Assembly (NCBI GenBank): GCA_045802605.1
Contig: JBJMQS010000030.1
Location: 124,001 to 188,000 of the forward strand
Length of the DNA stretch: 64,000 bases
Origin: JBJMQS01 sp045802605
GTDB taxonomy: Bacteria; Planctomycetota; Planctomycetia; Gemmatales; Gemmataceae
Reading direction: 5' to 3'
Positions 25,563 through 34,876 of the stretch are shown in pieces. The first letter of the stretch is position 1. Each line of letters begins with the position of its first letter. The position numbers and the translations under genes were made by a program. The notes beneath the pieces are model-generated. The model was not told the DNA's origin. It ran no database searches and saw only the letters and a program-made list of their open reading frames with translations.

Positions 25563-28500
25563 ATCGGCGAGCACCTGTCACGAAGAGACCCTTTCGATCG
25601 CGCAACTCCAGCGACTAGCTCAGTTATCTGATGAATTCGAAGCGCTGTGGCGAAAGGGTCAGCGCGTGGTCGTCGAAGACATCCTCAGCCCACTTCCTTC
25701 AAATGAGCGTTCGCTGTTGTTGCCGCGGATGATGGCACTGGAATTTGAACTTCGTGTCACGCGAGGCGAAAAACCCGTTCGTCAGGAATGGCTTGAGAGA
25801 TTTCCAAATCACGCCGACGCAATTCGCAAGCTCTTTGAACCAGAGGAACGCCAAAGGCCCCCAGCAGAACCGGTCGAACCTACCAATAGCGGCTACGTCG
25901 ATGCGGTTGAGTCGCCGGGGCGACTGGGCCGTTACCGAGTGATCCGTCCAATTGGCGAGGGCGCATTCGGAAAAGTATTCGAGGCCTTCGACGACCAGCT
26001 CCGTCGTTCGGTGGCGATCAAGATTCCCAAACAGAAATGGGCCCAACGCAAAGACTTCGCTGACAGCTACATGGCCGAAGCGCGAGTCTTGGCGAGCCTG
26101 GATCATCCGAACATTGTCCCCATCTATGATGTGGGTCAGTCAGATGGCGGCGAGATCCTCATCGTCTCCAAGTACATCGAGGGCAGCGACCTTTCCAAGC
26201 GCCTGAAACTGGGGCGCATGGCCACGGGGGAAGCCGCTCATATCGTCGCCACGATCGCCGACTCGTTGCACTACGCCCATCTGCGGGGCCTGGTTCATCG
26301 CGACATCAAGCCGGCCAACATCTTGATCGATACGGCCGGCAAGCCATATCTGGCAGACTTCGGCTTGGTGCTGCGCGAGAGTGAGTTCGGCAAGGGACCA
26401 ACATTCGCCGGCACTCCCATATACATGAGCCCGGAGCAGGCCCGCAGCGAAGGCCACCGTGTGGATGGCCGGTCCGACATCTTTAGCCTCGGGGTAGTCT
26501 TTTACGAATTGCTGACCGGCCGGAAACCGTTTCAAGGCGACAAAGGTGACGGGCTGCTGGAACAAATTATTTCGCAAGAAGCTCGTCCGCCGCGACAAAT
26601 CGATGACAAGATCCCGCGCGAGATCGAGCGGATTTGCCTAAAGGCCATGGCGAAGCTGGCGAACCAGCGCTACACCACGGCCAAGGACATGAGCGAGGAC
26701 TTGCGAGTATGGGACGTTGAGCAACGGGGGAACATCGTCGCCGAGGTTGCATCACGCCCCGCGGTCGATGTTCCCGCTGCAGTGCCGGACTCACGCGTCG
26801 CCAAGCCTGGGTCAACTTCGGGATCCAGCCTAACGCGGCTGGCCGCCAAAGTCGTCCCCAAAGGTCTGCGGTCGTTCGACGCAGCGGACCAGGATTTCTT
26901 CGTGGAGTTGTTGCCGGGCCCGCGCGATCGCGACGGCATCCCCGAAGGCCTGCGTTTTTGGATGCAGCGTCTCGGCCAGACCGACGCAGAGATGACTTTC
27001 CCCGTCGGTCTGATTTACGGCCCCTCAGGATGCGGCAAATCGTCGCTGGTAAAAGCCGGCTTGTTGCCGAGGATGCCCAAAACGATCTCGACTGTTTACG
27101 TGGAAGCGGCCGGTCAACAAACAGAAACGCGATTGCTTGCTCGCTTGCAAAAACAATTCCCGGCATTGCGCGGCGGATTGAGCGAATCGATCGCCGACTT
27201 GCGTCGCGGACTTGGCGGCGAACACGAGAAGACACTCATCGTCATCGACCAATTCGAACAATGGCTGCAAGCCCATCGCGGAACAGAAAACACGGAGTTG
27301 GTGCGAGCCATTCGTCAATGCGATGGCGGCCGCGTGCAATGCCTGCTCTTGATTCGCGATGACTTCTGGATGGCGGTCACACGCTTCATGCGCGAATTGG
27401 AAGTTCCCATCGTCGAACTCGAAAACGCCGCGGCCGTGGATCTGTTTGATACTCGCCATGCAAAGCGCGTCCTGACGATGCTCGGCCGCGCTTACGGCGC
27501 GTTGCCTGAAACAGAGAAGCTCTCAACCGAACAGGAAAAATTCATCGAACTGGCCATCATGGGTCTGGAACAGGATGGCAAGATCATTCCCGTGCGTCTG
27601 GCGCTCTTCGCGGAAATGGTAAAGACTCGCGAGTGGAAGCCCAGCACACTGAAAGCCATTGGCGGCATGGCCGGCGTCGCAGTGACATTCCTCGAAGAAT
27701 CAATTTCGGGACCATCCGCGCCGCCCTGGCACCGGACGCACGCACCCGCCGCCCGCGCAGTATTGCGCGCGTTACTCCCGGAGCCGGGCAGGACCATCAA
27801 AGGCAATATGCGGTCGCATCAAGAGTTGCTGCAAATATCCGGCTATGCGGATCACCCCGGTAATTTCGAAGACCTGCTCTTGATCCTCCGCCGCGAGTTG
27901 CGGCTGGTGTCACCTTCGGACGCCGAAGGTATGGAACTCGACTCGGCGATGCAGAACCAGACGGCCGAAGTGAACCAGTATTTCCAACTGACGCATGACT
28001 ATCTGGTGCCAGCAATATCCGAGTGGCTCGCGCGCGAACAGAAGCAGACTCGCCGCGGACGGGCTGAGTTGTTGTTGCAAGAACGCACGGCGTTGTGGGA
28101 AAGCCAACCGAGGCGACAGAGCTTGCCGACGTTTTGGGAGTGGGTGCGGATACGGACGTTGACACAGTCGCACAATTGGTCGGCAGGCCAACGGGTAATG
28201 ATGAAACGGGCGGGACGCCAGTACAACATCCAGACTTTAAGCATTGCTGTGCTAGTCGGCGTTTTCGCTGGGGCACTTTACTGGTTGCAAGGCGACATGA
28301 TGGCAAGAGGCCTGATCGACAAACTGGTCTCATCCAAACCATCTGGACTGACAGCGATTATCGACGATATGAAATCGTATCGATATTGGGTGAATCGACG
28401 CTTACCTGCAGCGATCGGAAATGCCACGACGACCAGTGAAAAGGTCAGACTGAAACTCGCGTCGCTACCGTCCGATAGTTCGCTCAAGGGCGAGATATTT

Positions 28501-30141
28501 GAGTATATGCTCCAAGCGGGTGCCGAAGATTTCAAGCCGTTATGCATCGCGCTTCAAGATCACTGGCCGGAATTGAATGCTCGGTTGGAAAAGGAACTGA
28601 CGCCGGAGAATCCCGATCGCAGCCGGCGGTTTCGCGCCGCGTGTGCCCTCGCCAGCTTCGCACCAAAGCATAAAGAGTGGAATACGCTGGCGCGTCCGGT
28701 AACGGAGTCGCTTGTCGTCGAGAATCCGCTCGTAATTCACTTCTGGGAAGACTCCTTGATGCCTGTGGGGGGTGACATTCTCAAGCCACTGGCGAACATG
28801 CTCGACAATGGCGAACTGGAAAACAAGCAGCGTCAGTTGATCAGTCAACTCTATCGAGACTTTTCGCAACACCAGGCGGGCGGTGCGAAATCGCTGGTGG
28901 AACAGTTTGACGCCAGTCGCGCGACAACTCTCAAAAATGGCGCCGGCGCGAAATCACAAGCCAGCATGGCTGCGTTATTGGCGTCACTTGGTCGCGGCGA
29001 CAAGGCGTGGCCGCTCCTAGTTTGGAGCAAGGACCCTACCGTCCGTAGTCATCTCATAGAATTCTTGGCGCCGGCTGGAGTGCCGTTCGCCGACGTGGCG
29101 AACCAAGTGCAAAATCCCTCCGAAACCTCTTTACTTCGGGCCGCGATTCTATCGCTTGGACAGTACGATTTGTCTTCCGTGCCTTATGCGGAACGGAAGC
29201 CCGTGGCAGACCATTTGCTCAAGCTGTTCAAGACGCACGCCGACTCCGGCGTCCACGGTGCTTGTGAATGGCTCTTGCGGCGGTGGGGATACGGGGATGA
29301 GTTGACTACGGCAATTAAAGATCTGGCAAGCGACAAAATTCCTACCGATCGCAATTGGTTCATCAACAAGCGTGAGCAAACATTCATAATAATTCGTGGG
29401 CCAATCAGTTTGCCTGACTATGAGACTCTCGACCCGAATCGACCGAAGAGAGTCGAGTACACGTTCGCAATCGCGGCGAAGGAAGTCACCGTCGCTGAAT
29501 TTGAGCGATTCCGGCCGACACATTTTCAGAACCGCGGCAACATGAAACCTACGTCATCACAACAGCCAGCGACCTATGTGTCATGGCACATGGCCGCGCA
29601 ATACTGCAATAACGAAACGGTCGCAATTGGTCACCGCGAATCTGAGCGTTGCTACGTTCAAACCAACGAGGGCGGATCCAACTCAGATATGAAAGAGGCA
29701 ACGGACTGGCAAAAGAAAAAAGGGTTCCGGTTGCCGACTGAGTTGGAATGGGAAATTGCGTGCAGGGCGGGTGCAATCACGGACTTCTCCTGTGGTTGGG
29801 CTGGCGACAGTTTGTTAGCGAATTACGCCTATTTTGAATTCCAGTCGAGTGAGATGCCCGTGCAATTTCCTTCAATAACGGGTTTACGGAAGCCAAATGA
29901 CTGGGGCCTGATTGACATGCACGGCAACGTCAAGGAATGGTGTCACGATGAAGTAAAAGAAATACCCGAACTAGGCAAAGCAGCTTTCGAAATCATGGGA
30001 TCCATGAGACCCAGCCGCGGAGGCGCTTTTAGCTCTAACCGCGGAGCCGTCGAAGCACACTTTCCAAGTTTTTTGCCAGCCGGCATTCCCAACCAGGAAA
30101 ACGGCTTAAGACTGGTAATGATCATTGATGCACGCGACTAA
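25555..30141 (+). CDS. Kinase-STAND ATPase-FGE-sulfatase fusion protein
   Basis: The ATG at 25555 is preferred over the in-frame ATG at 25540 because it gives the same 8-nt overlap with the sigma gene as the other pair. The product has 1528 aa. A Ser/Thr kinase domain (about 123-390) shows GEGAFGKVF, VAIKIPK, HRDIKPAN, DFG and GTPIYMSPEQ, so it should be active. A STAND-like ATPase follows, with Walker A GPSGCGKSS near 490 and Walker B LIVIDQFE near 562. One membrane helix lies near 892-911. A helical, HEAT-like stretch leads to an FGE-sulfatase/C-type-lectin-like fold at about 1276-1528 (RLPTELEWEIACRAG, GLIDMHGNVKEWC, RGGAFSSN). FGE folds in such fusions usually bind ligands rather than act as enzymes. 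The protein could sense an external ligand and signal through the kinase. Confidence 0.88.
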   Translation: MNKSASTCHEETLSIAQLQRLAQLSDEFEALWRKGQRVVVEDILSPLPSNERSLLLPRMMALEFELRVTRGEKPVRQEWLERFPNHADAIRKLFEPEERQRPPAEPVEPTNSGYVDAVESPGRLGRYRVIRPIGEGAFGKVFEAFDDQLRRSVAIKIPKQKWAQRKDFADSYMAEARVLASLDHPNIVPIYDVGQSDGGEILIVSKYIEGSDLSKRLKLGRMATGEAAHIVATIADSLHYAHLRGLVHRDIKPANILIDTAGKPYLADFGLVLRESEFGKGPTFAGTPIYMSPEQARSEGHRVDGRSDIFSLGVVFYELLTGRKPFQGDKGDGLLEQIISQEARPPRQIDDKIPREIERICLKAMAKLANQRYTTAKDMSEDLRVWDVEQRGNIVAEVASRPAVDVPAAVPDSRVAKPGSTSGSSLTRLAAKVVPKGLRSFDAADQDFFVELLPGPRDRDGIPEGLRFWMQRLGQTDAEMTFPVGLIYGPSGCGKSSLVKAGLLPRMPKTISTVYVEAAGQQTETRLLARLQKQFPALRGGLSESIADLRRGLGGEHEKTLIVIDQFEQWLQAHRGTENTELVRAIRQCDGGRVQCLLLIRDDFWMAVTRFMRELEVPIVELENAAAVDLFDTRHAKRVLTMLGRAYGALPETEKLSTEQEKFIELAIMGLEQDGKIIPVRLALFAEMVKTREWKPSTLKAIGGMAGVAVTFLEESISGPSAPPWHRTHAPAARAVLRALLPEPGRTIKGNMRSHQELLQISGYADHPGNFEDLLLILRRELRLVSPSDAEGMELDSAMQNQTAEVNQYFQLTHDYLVPAISEWLAREQKQTRRGRAELLLQERTALWESQPRRQSLPTFWEWVRIRTLTQSHNWSAGQRVMMKRAGRQYNIQTLSIAVLVGVFAGALYWLQGDMMARGLIDKLVSSKPSGLTAIIDDMKSYRYWVNRRLPAAIGNATTTSEKVRLKLASLPSDSSLKGEIFEYMLQAGAEDFKPLCIALQDHWPELNARLEKELTPENPDRSRRFRAACALASFAPKHKEWNTLARPVTESLVVENPLVIHFWEDSLMPVGGDILKPLANMLDNGELENKQRQLISQLYRDFSQHQAGGAKSLVEQFDASRATTLKNGAGAKSQASMAALLASLGRGDKAWPLLVWSKDPTVRSHLIEFLAPAGVPFADVANQVQNPSETSLLRAAILSLGQYDLSSVPYAERKPVADHLLKLFKTHADSGVHGACEWLLRRWGYGDELTTAIKDLASDKIPTDRNWFINKREQTFIIIRGPISLPDYETLDPNRPKRVEYTFAIAAKEVTVAEFERFRPTHFQNRGNMKPTSSQQPATYVSWHMAAQYCNNETVAIGHRESERCYVQTNEGGSNSDMKEATDWQKKKGFRLPTELEWEIACRAGAITDFSCGWAGDSLLANYAYFEFQSSEMPVQFPSITGLRKPNDWGLIDMHGNVKEWCHDEVKEIPELGKAAFEIMGSMRPSRGGAFSSNRGAVEAHFPSFLPAGIPNQENGLRLVMIIDARD

Positions 30142-30208
30142 GGGGAGTTTGAGCGGATTGTAACGGTTATCCGGCCATCAATCTTCGATGCAGGCGAACA
30201 CATTAACT

Positions 30209-30235
30209 TTGACTTGCATGCATTTTCCTTAAATT
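30209..30235 (+). promoter_or_regulatory. Candidate sigma-70-like promoter
   Basis: TTGACT at 30209-30214 and TAAATT at 30230-30235 are separated by 15 bp, about 80 bp upstream of the Cys-rich protein gene. The spacing is shorter than the usual 17 bp, so this is only a candidate. Confidence 0.3.
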
Positions 30236-30317
30236 CCAATTTTTTTGATGGAAGAAAGACCTCATATTCGGTCTGATGGTGCCTACTTGTTGTCCTCTCT
30301 ACCCAAAAGGAGCGCCT

Positions 30318-31013
30318 ATGAAGCGCGTACAAATCGCCTTGGCAGCTGTTATCGCACTGGGCGCGTTCACCATGTCCGTCGATGCACATGGACGCTTTGG
30401 ACGACGATGTCGCCCATGTTACAACCCGTGCGAAATGAACTGTCAGCCTCAATATCAGTGTCTGCCCCAACAAGCGTGGGGCAATTGGAAAGCTCCCGGA
30501 GGCGGGTACGGAGGTGGAGGAACACAAGGAATGTCCCTGTACTACTGTGTTAACGGGGTTTGGAAAGCACGAGCGATGGGGACGGATATTATCCAACTCA
30601 GGAACCTTGCGGCCAGAGACACAAGTCCGGTGGGTGCATATCACGCAGCCGCATTCATATTGCCACCGCCACGCCAAGCGCCGATCGAGGCGCATGACAT
30701 GGTGTCGAACACAACAAACGCGTCCTGTTATTGCATTGCTCCGCTTGGAACCTTGGACGGCCGGCGATGCGCTTGTGACAGCCCCCCCCCGCCAATGTGT
30801 GCAGAATACAGATTGACAGTATCGACAGATGGTACCGGAGCACTCTTGCTTATGTGCGTATCGAGTGGTGCTACAGTTCCTGTCTATATCCATGACCATG
30901 ATCCAACTGCCTCGGACCCTGGCAGTCTTATCAACGCGACCAGCAACCAATGTCCCACAGGCACCAAGGATGTCATGTTTGGCGAACTGCGAGTATGCTT
31001 GAGCTGTCCATAA
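30318..31013 (+). CDS. Secreted Cys-rich protein, unknown function
   Basis: The ATG at 30318 is chosen because AAAAGGAG lies 5 nt upstream and it begins a good signal peptide (MKRVQIALAAVIALGAF, cleavage near VDA-HG). The frame is open 14 codons further upstream without these signals. The mature part, about 205 aa, has many cysteines, several in pairs (CRPCYNPCEMNC, CYCIAP, CLSCP), and a Gly-rich patch (GGGYGGGG). The pattern suggests a disulfide-stabilised exported protein. It follows the kinase-STAND-FGE gene on the same strand, 176 bp downstream, and has its own candidate promoter. No family was recognised. Confidence 0.75.
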   Translation: MKRVQIALAAVIALGAFTMSVDAHGRFGRRCRPCYNPCEMNCQPQYQCLPQQAWGNWKAPGGGYGGGGTQGMSLYYCVNGVWKARAMGTDIIQLRNLAARDTSPVGAYHAAAFILPPPRQAPIEAHDMVSNTTNASCYCIAPLGTLDGRRCACDSPPPPMCAEYRLTVSTDGTGALLLMCVSSGATVPVYIHDHDPTASDPGSLINATSNQCPTGTKDVMFGELRVCLSCP

Positions 31014-31036
31014 GTCGACAGCTCGTTTACCTCATC

Positions 31037-31068
31037 TGCTCGTTTCCAGCAGGCACTGGAAACGAGCA
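31037..31068 (+). terminator. Hairpin downstream of the Cys-rich protein gene
   Basis: TGCTCGTTTCCAG pairs perfectly with CTGGAAACGAGCA across 6 nt, starting 24 nt after the stop codon. No T-run follows, so it may end transcription by another route or protect the 3' end. Confidence 0.5.
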
Positions 31069-31249
31069 CTTCATTATTCAACGGCGCGAGGCTCGTTGAA
31101 TGGCTTTTTCAAAATGATCTTTACGTGCGAAGCTTGTTTCAATTCGCCTGCAGAATTACAACCGTCGCCTCAATTCAATCGCCAAAAATAACGCACGCAA
31201 GTACAAAGGCTCCTCGCTCCAGCGCCAAACCGAATAACGAGGAACTCCC

Positions 31250-31744
31250 ATGACCGGACGCGACGCTATCAAGACCGCCCTCGAGATGACGGGCGAACAA
31301 CTGAACTGGTTCCTCGGCGATTTCACTGATGCCGACATGTTCGTCCGGCCTGTGCCCAACGCCAATCATGCGGCCTGGCAAGTCGGCAACATCATTGGTG
31401 GCGACATCTTCTTCATTAAGACCGAGTTCCCGGACGCCCAGTTTCCCGAGATGCCGGCCGGATTCCTCGAGAAGCACGGTCCCGAGGGCACCAAGCTCGA
31501 CGGCCCAGAGGGGTTTTTGACGAAGGATGAGTATCTCAAACTGTTCACCGCCGTTCGACAGGCGGTTACAAACACGCTGGGGAAATTGAGCGATGCTGAC
31601 TTGGATAAGCCATCGTCGGAAAAAATGCGGAAGTGGGCTCCGACGGCAGGACACGTGTTCCTGATGTGTGCCAATCACACGACCATGCACGTGGGCCAGT
31701 TCTCCGTCATCCGCCGCAAGCTCGGCAAACCAGTTTTGGTGTGA
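31250..31744 (+). CDS. DinB-superfamily protein
   Basis: This 164-aa protein has the four-helix DinB-like layout. A first metal-ligand candidate lies in NANHAAWQVGNI (His near 43) and a pair in NHTTMHVGQFSVIRRKLG (about 141-158). Family members are metal-binding and include thiol-dependent enzymes and stress-induced proteins; the function here cannot be assigned further. GAGGAA lies upstream of the ATG. The gene stands alone, with the Cys-rich gene upstream and a palindromic repeat downstream. Confidence 0.75.
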   Translation: MTGRDAIKTALEMTGEQLNWFLGDFTDADMFVRPVPNANHAAWQVGNIIGGDIFFIKTEFPDAQFPEMPAGFLEKHGPEGTKLDGPEGFLTKDEYLKLFTAVRQAVTNTLGKLSDADLDKPSSEKMRKWAPTAGHVFLMCANHTTMHVGQFSVIRRKLGKPVLV

Positions 31745-31764
31745 CCTCACGTCTTATCTTCGCG

Positions 31765-31842
31765 TTTTGTAGCCGCGGGCTTTAGCCCGCGCTTCCGGGC
31801 AATCGCTTGGTCCAGCGCGGGCTGAAGCCCGCGGCTACAAAA
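31765..31842. repeat. REP-like nested inverted repeat
   Basis: The arms at 31765-31793 and 31814-31842 are reverse complements with one internal mismatch. Each arm is itself a small palindrome built on GCGGGCTTTAGCCCGC or its near match. Such 'GTAGCCGCGGGCT' elements are typical dispersed intergenic repeats in planctomycetes. It separates the DinB gene from the membrane-protein gene. Confidence 0.7.
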
Positions 31843-31903
31843 TCTGAATACTTCCGTTATGACTCGATCGTGATTGCGGTAACCCAGACAGGAGACCGCT
31901 GTC

Positions 31904-32341
31904 ATGACCAACGAAACCGCATTCCTCCTGGCACTCGCGATCAGCTTGACCATTTCGTTCGCGGTCGTGCTTTATCTGCGCGGCCCGCTGCAGCGCGTGC
32001 TCGTCGATCTTTGTGGGGCCGAGCACCGTGCATCGTTTTGGACGGCCTACTCCAACACGATGATGATTCTGGTACCGCTGGCCGCGCTCTTGCTAGCTCG
32101 GCACGACGGCCAGTACAGCTCGGCGATGTTCGCAATCATCGAGCATCTGAAGGCCGCACTGGTGGGCCTGATTATTTCCGTGTTCTTGATTGCCATGGGC
32201 GTCGCGGCGTTCATCCGCCCCGGCCGTATCCCAGTCGCGGTCTCACCGGCACAAGTTGATTCACTCGAATGGATGTTGCGCAAGGTCGAGGCGATGCGGG
32301 CCGCGCCCCCACAGCCGGCCAGCCGATCAGTCGCCCAATAA
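31904..32341 (+). CDS. Small integral membrane protein, three predicted helices
   Basis: AGGAG lies 10 nt before the ATG. The 145-aa product has hydrophobic stretches at about 5-25 (AFLLALAISLTISFAVVLYL), 50-66 (NTMMILVPLAALLLA) and 86-108 (LVGLIISVFLIAMGVAAFI). A short cytoplasmic tail follows. No recognised family. Its 3' end overlaps the convergent MoxR-type ATPase gene by 15 bp, so the two cannot both have long 3' untranslated regions free of antisense pairing. Confidence 0.7.
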   Translation: MTNETAFLLALAISLTISFAVVLYLRGPLQRVLVDLCGAEHRASFWTAYSNTMMILVPLAALLLARHDGQYSSAMFAIIEHLKAALVGLIISVFLIAMGVAAFIRPGRIPVAVSPAQVDSLEWMLRKVEAMRAAPPQPASRSVAQ

Positions 32342-33388
32342 GAGCGGCACCTTCTCGCGCAAGAGCTCAATCTCACGGTGCGACTCACCGATGAAAGCCA
32401 GCAACCGCAGGTCATCTCGGCTTACAGTTCCGCCGGCAAAAAGCCAAGCCCGCACACGCAGCAGCTTGTAAAGCTTCACCAGCTTGCGATCGCTGATGAA
32501 CACTTTATCTTCACGCACCAGTGTCTTAACCAGGCGTTGGAATTCGCGGAAAACTTCCGGTGGAAAGAAAAGGGCGCGATCATTGATCGGCTCGCCCTTG
32601 GTGTCGGCTTGCTTCCGGGAGAACAACAACGTGAGATAGCGATTGGCATCATCTAAGTCGCTGAGCGAACAATGCCCCTCAGCCCAGGGCTTCTGATTCA
32701 GCCCGCGATTGGTCTCCGATTCCAGCCCTTTGTCGATGAGCTCGGTAAAGAAATCGTCGCGGACCGATCGACTCTCCGCCTTCAAGGCAAACCGATCCTT
32801 CAGGGCCGCTAACTCCGTCTGCTCGGGAATGTCATTGGTGGCCGCGAAGAGAATCTGTAAGCGCACGGGTTGCGGCATGCCGTCTTGGTAAAACTTGCGC
32901 TCATTGATGATCGTCAACAGGATATTTAAGATCGCCGAATTCGATTTGAAGATCTCATCGAGAAACGCCAAGCGGGCGGTCGGCAGCTTGCCCTGTTCCC
33001 GGCGCACGTAGCGTCCTTCGCGGAGCAAATTGATATCGATGGGACCGACGATTTCCGATGGTTCGGTGAATCGCGTCAGCATGTACTCGAAATAATCTTC
33101 CTCGGCGATGCTCAAGGCGTCTTTGAACTTCAGGACGAGGTCGCTCTTCGCCGTGCCAGGCGGGCCGACAATCAACAATGGCTCTTGCGCAACTGCCGCC
33201 ACCACCATCAGATCGATAAGTTCCTGCTTAGCGACGAAAAAGCGGCCCAGCGAGGTGCGAAACCGGTTGATCCGGGTGCGCAGTTCGTCCGCGCGATTCG
33301 CAAGGGCCGGCAATGAGCGGGAATCATCCATTTTGATGTCGTAAGGAACCGATGTCGACTTGGCGAGATGAGCCGGCATAACCCGCAC
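32327..33388 (-). CDS. MoxR/RavA-type AAA+ ATPase
   Basis: The protein (up to 353 aa) has Walker A GPPGTAKS (75-82), Walker B LAFLDEIF (Asp144, Glu145) and a sensor-1-like FAATNDIP. The sequence FTEPSEIVGPIDINLL is typical of RavA-like MoxR ATPases, which act as chaperones or remodel metal centres and membrane complexes. No VWA-domain partner gene is adjacent, which is unusual for this family. The start is uncertain: ATG codons occur at 33388, 33379 and 33331 without a clear ribosome-binding site, and conserved sequence begins after 33331. The gene is divergent from the kinase gene at 33475. Confidence 0.88.
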   Translation of the reverse strand: MRVMPAHLAKSTSVPYDIKMDDSRSLPALANRADELRTRINRFRTSLGRFFVAKQELIDLMVVAAVAQEPLLIVGPPGTAKSDLVLKFKDALSIAEEDYFEYMLTRFTEPSEIVGPIDINLLREGRYVRREQGKLPTARLAFLDEIFKSNSAILNILLTIINERKFYQDGMPQPVRLQILFAATNDIPEQTELAALKDRFALKAESRSVRDDFFTELIDKGLESETNRGLNQKPWAEGHCSLSDLDDANRYLTLLFSRKQADTKGEPINDRALFFPPEVFREFQRLVKTLVREDKVFISDRKLVKLYKLLRVRAWLFAGGTVSRDDLRLLAFIGESHREIELLREKVPLLLGD

Positions 33389-33474
33389 AATCGTCAGGCG
33401 TTGTCCCAGCCCGCGGGACCGTTTTGTGTGTTAGAGTTGGGCAACGCCTCATGGTTTTCGGAAATCGTTGCGCG

Positions 33475-34806
33475 ATGATTGGCCGGCAGTTTCTCAAGCG
33501 ATATGAAATCGTCCGCCTGCTCGGCGAGGGCGGGATGGGCCGCGTCTATCTCGCCCAGCAAACCGATCTCAATCGGCCCGTCGTCGTCAAAGTCATGAAC
33601 GAAGCGGTAGCCGCCGACAAGCAGTTTCGCGATCGCTTCGAGCGCGAGATGCTGGTGATGGCTCGCTTTCAGCATCCCTACGTCGTCACGCTCTACGACG
33701 CCTCGCTCGAGGATCCGCTCGGCCCTTGCATCGTGATGGAGTACGTCAAAGGCGTGAACCTCGACTATGTGTTGAGCCGCAATGGTCCTTTGGCCGCGGC
33801 TCGCGTCGGCCGGTTGATTGGCCAACTTTGCGAGGCGTTGCAAGCGGCTCACGACGAAACGATCATGCACCGCGATTTGAAGCCATCAAACATCATGGTG
33901 GTGGACGCGGATACGCCGCGCGAGCGCATCAAGGTCATGGATTTTGGCTTGGCCAAGATGCTCGAGCACGAGCTGATACCTGGGGCAAAGGTCGATACGG
34001 GCCTCGACTTCGCGGTCGGCACTCCGGGTTACATCTGCCCCGAGCAAGTCCGCGGCGAGCCGGTGGATTATCGCGGCGACTTGTACAGCGTGGGCATCAT
34101 CGCTTACGAATTGCTCGCGGGCCGGTTGCCCTTCCCCGGCCCAAATGTGATGGACATTGTGCTGGCTCACGCTAACGATCCGCCGCCGCACTTCGCTGAT
34201 ATTGGCGTGGAGGTTCCACCGGAAATCGAAAACTTGGTAATGGCCTGCCTCGCGAAGAGCCCTTCGGGCCGGCCGCACTCAGCGTGCGAACTGGCCGAGT
34301 TGCTCGACCTCGCTCTCTTGCGGGTCGCGCAGTCGCAAAAAGCGCCGAGCAGCGTCGCGATGCGAGTGATGGACGATGATCTTGCACCCCCGCGGCCCTT
34401 TGAAAGCCACCTCGAAGCGCCCCCCGACGATCCCAATGCGCTGGAATTCAACCTCGAAGCCTGGATGCCAAAGAAGATCGCGCTCCTGAAGCTGCGCGGC
34501 TTTGTCGAAGACAACGGCGGCGAAGTGCTCGAAAGCACTCCAGGCTTGGTGCGCGTTCGCTTCAATGCGCCGGTGGCCGCCGGTCGAGGGACGCCGCTCA
34601 GTTGGCTGGGACTGGGCAGACGCAAAGCGGGAATATTTCTCGAGCTGCGAATGACCAGCAACCCCGAGAAGACAAACCAACTGCAGATCCAAGTGCGTTT
34701 CCGCAACGAGCGCGGCCAAGCCGGCGACGCGACCTGGCGACGCGAATGCGTCCGGCATTTCATAAACTTGCGCGGCTATCTCATCGGCGCCCTTGAAACC
34801 GACTAG
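33475..34806 (+). CDS. Soluble Ser/Thr protein kinase
   Basis: The frame opens at 33424, but MIGRQFLKRYEIV at 33475 begins where the kinase domain begins and is preferred; that gives 443 aa. All kinase motifs are present: LGEGGMGRVY, Lys39, HRDLKPSN (132-139), DFG (Asp156) and GTPGYICPEQ. There is no membrane segment. The C-terminal 165 residues form an unrecognised alpha/beta region (EAWMPKKIALLKLRGFVEDN). The J-domain-like gene starts 70 bp downstream on the same strand and the MoxR gene is divergent, so these may work together in protein quality control, although this is an inference. Confidence 0.9.
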   Translation: MIGRQFLKRYEIVRLLGEGGMGRVYLAQQTDLNRPVVVKVMNEAVAADKQFRDRFEREMLVMARFQHPYVVTLYDASLEDPLGPCIVMEYVKGVNLDYVLSRNGPLAAARVGRLIGQLCEALQAAHDETIMHRDLKPSNIMVVDADTPRERIKVMDFGLAKMLEHELIPGAKVDTGLDFAVGTPGYICPEQVRGEPVDYRGDLYSVGIIAYELLAGRLPFPGPNVMDIVLAHANDPPPHFADIGVEVPPEIENLVMACLAKSPSGRPHSACELAELLDLALLRVAQSQKAPSSVAMRVMDDDLAPPRPFESHLEAPPDDPNALEFNLEAWMPKKIALLKLRGFVEDNGGEVLESTPGLVRVRFNAPVAAGRGTPLSWLGLGRRKAGIFLELRMTSNPEKTNQLQIQVRFRNERGQAGDATWRRECVRHFINLRGYLIGALETD

Positions 34807-34876
34807 CCGCGGCGGCTACACAATTTCGGTACATTACGAGTGTGGTCGGCTCGTTGCATTCGGCCCAATTTGAAAA

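Noticed and set aside
29380..30141. Variable region of a diversity-generating retroelement in the FGE domain
   Set aside because: No reverse transcriptase gene, template repeat or second copy of the domain's 3' end is present in the window.
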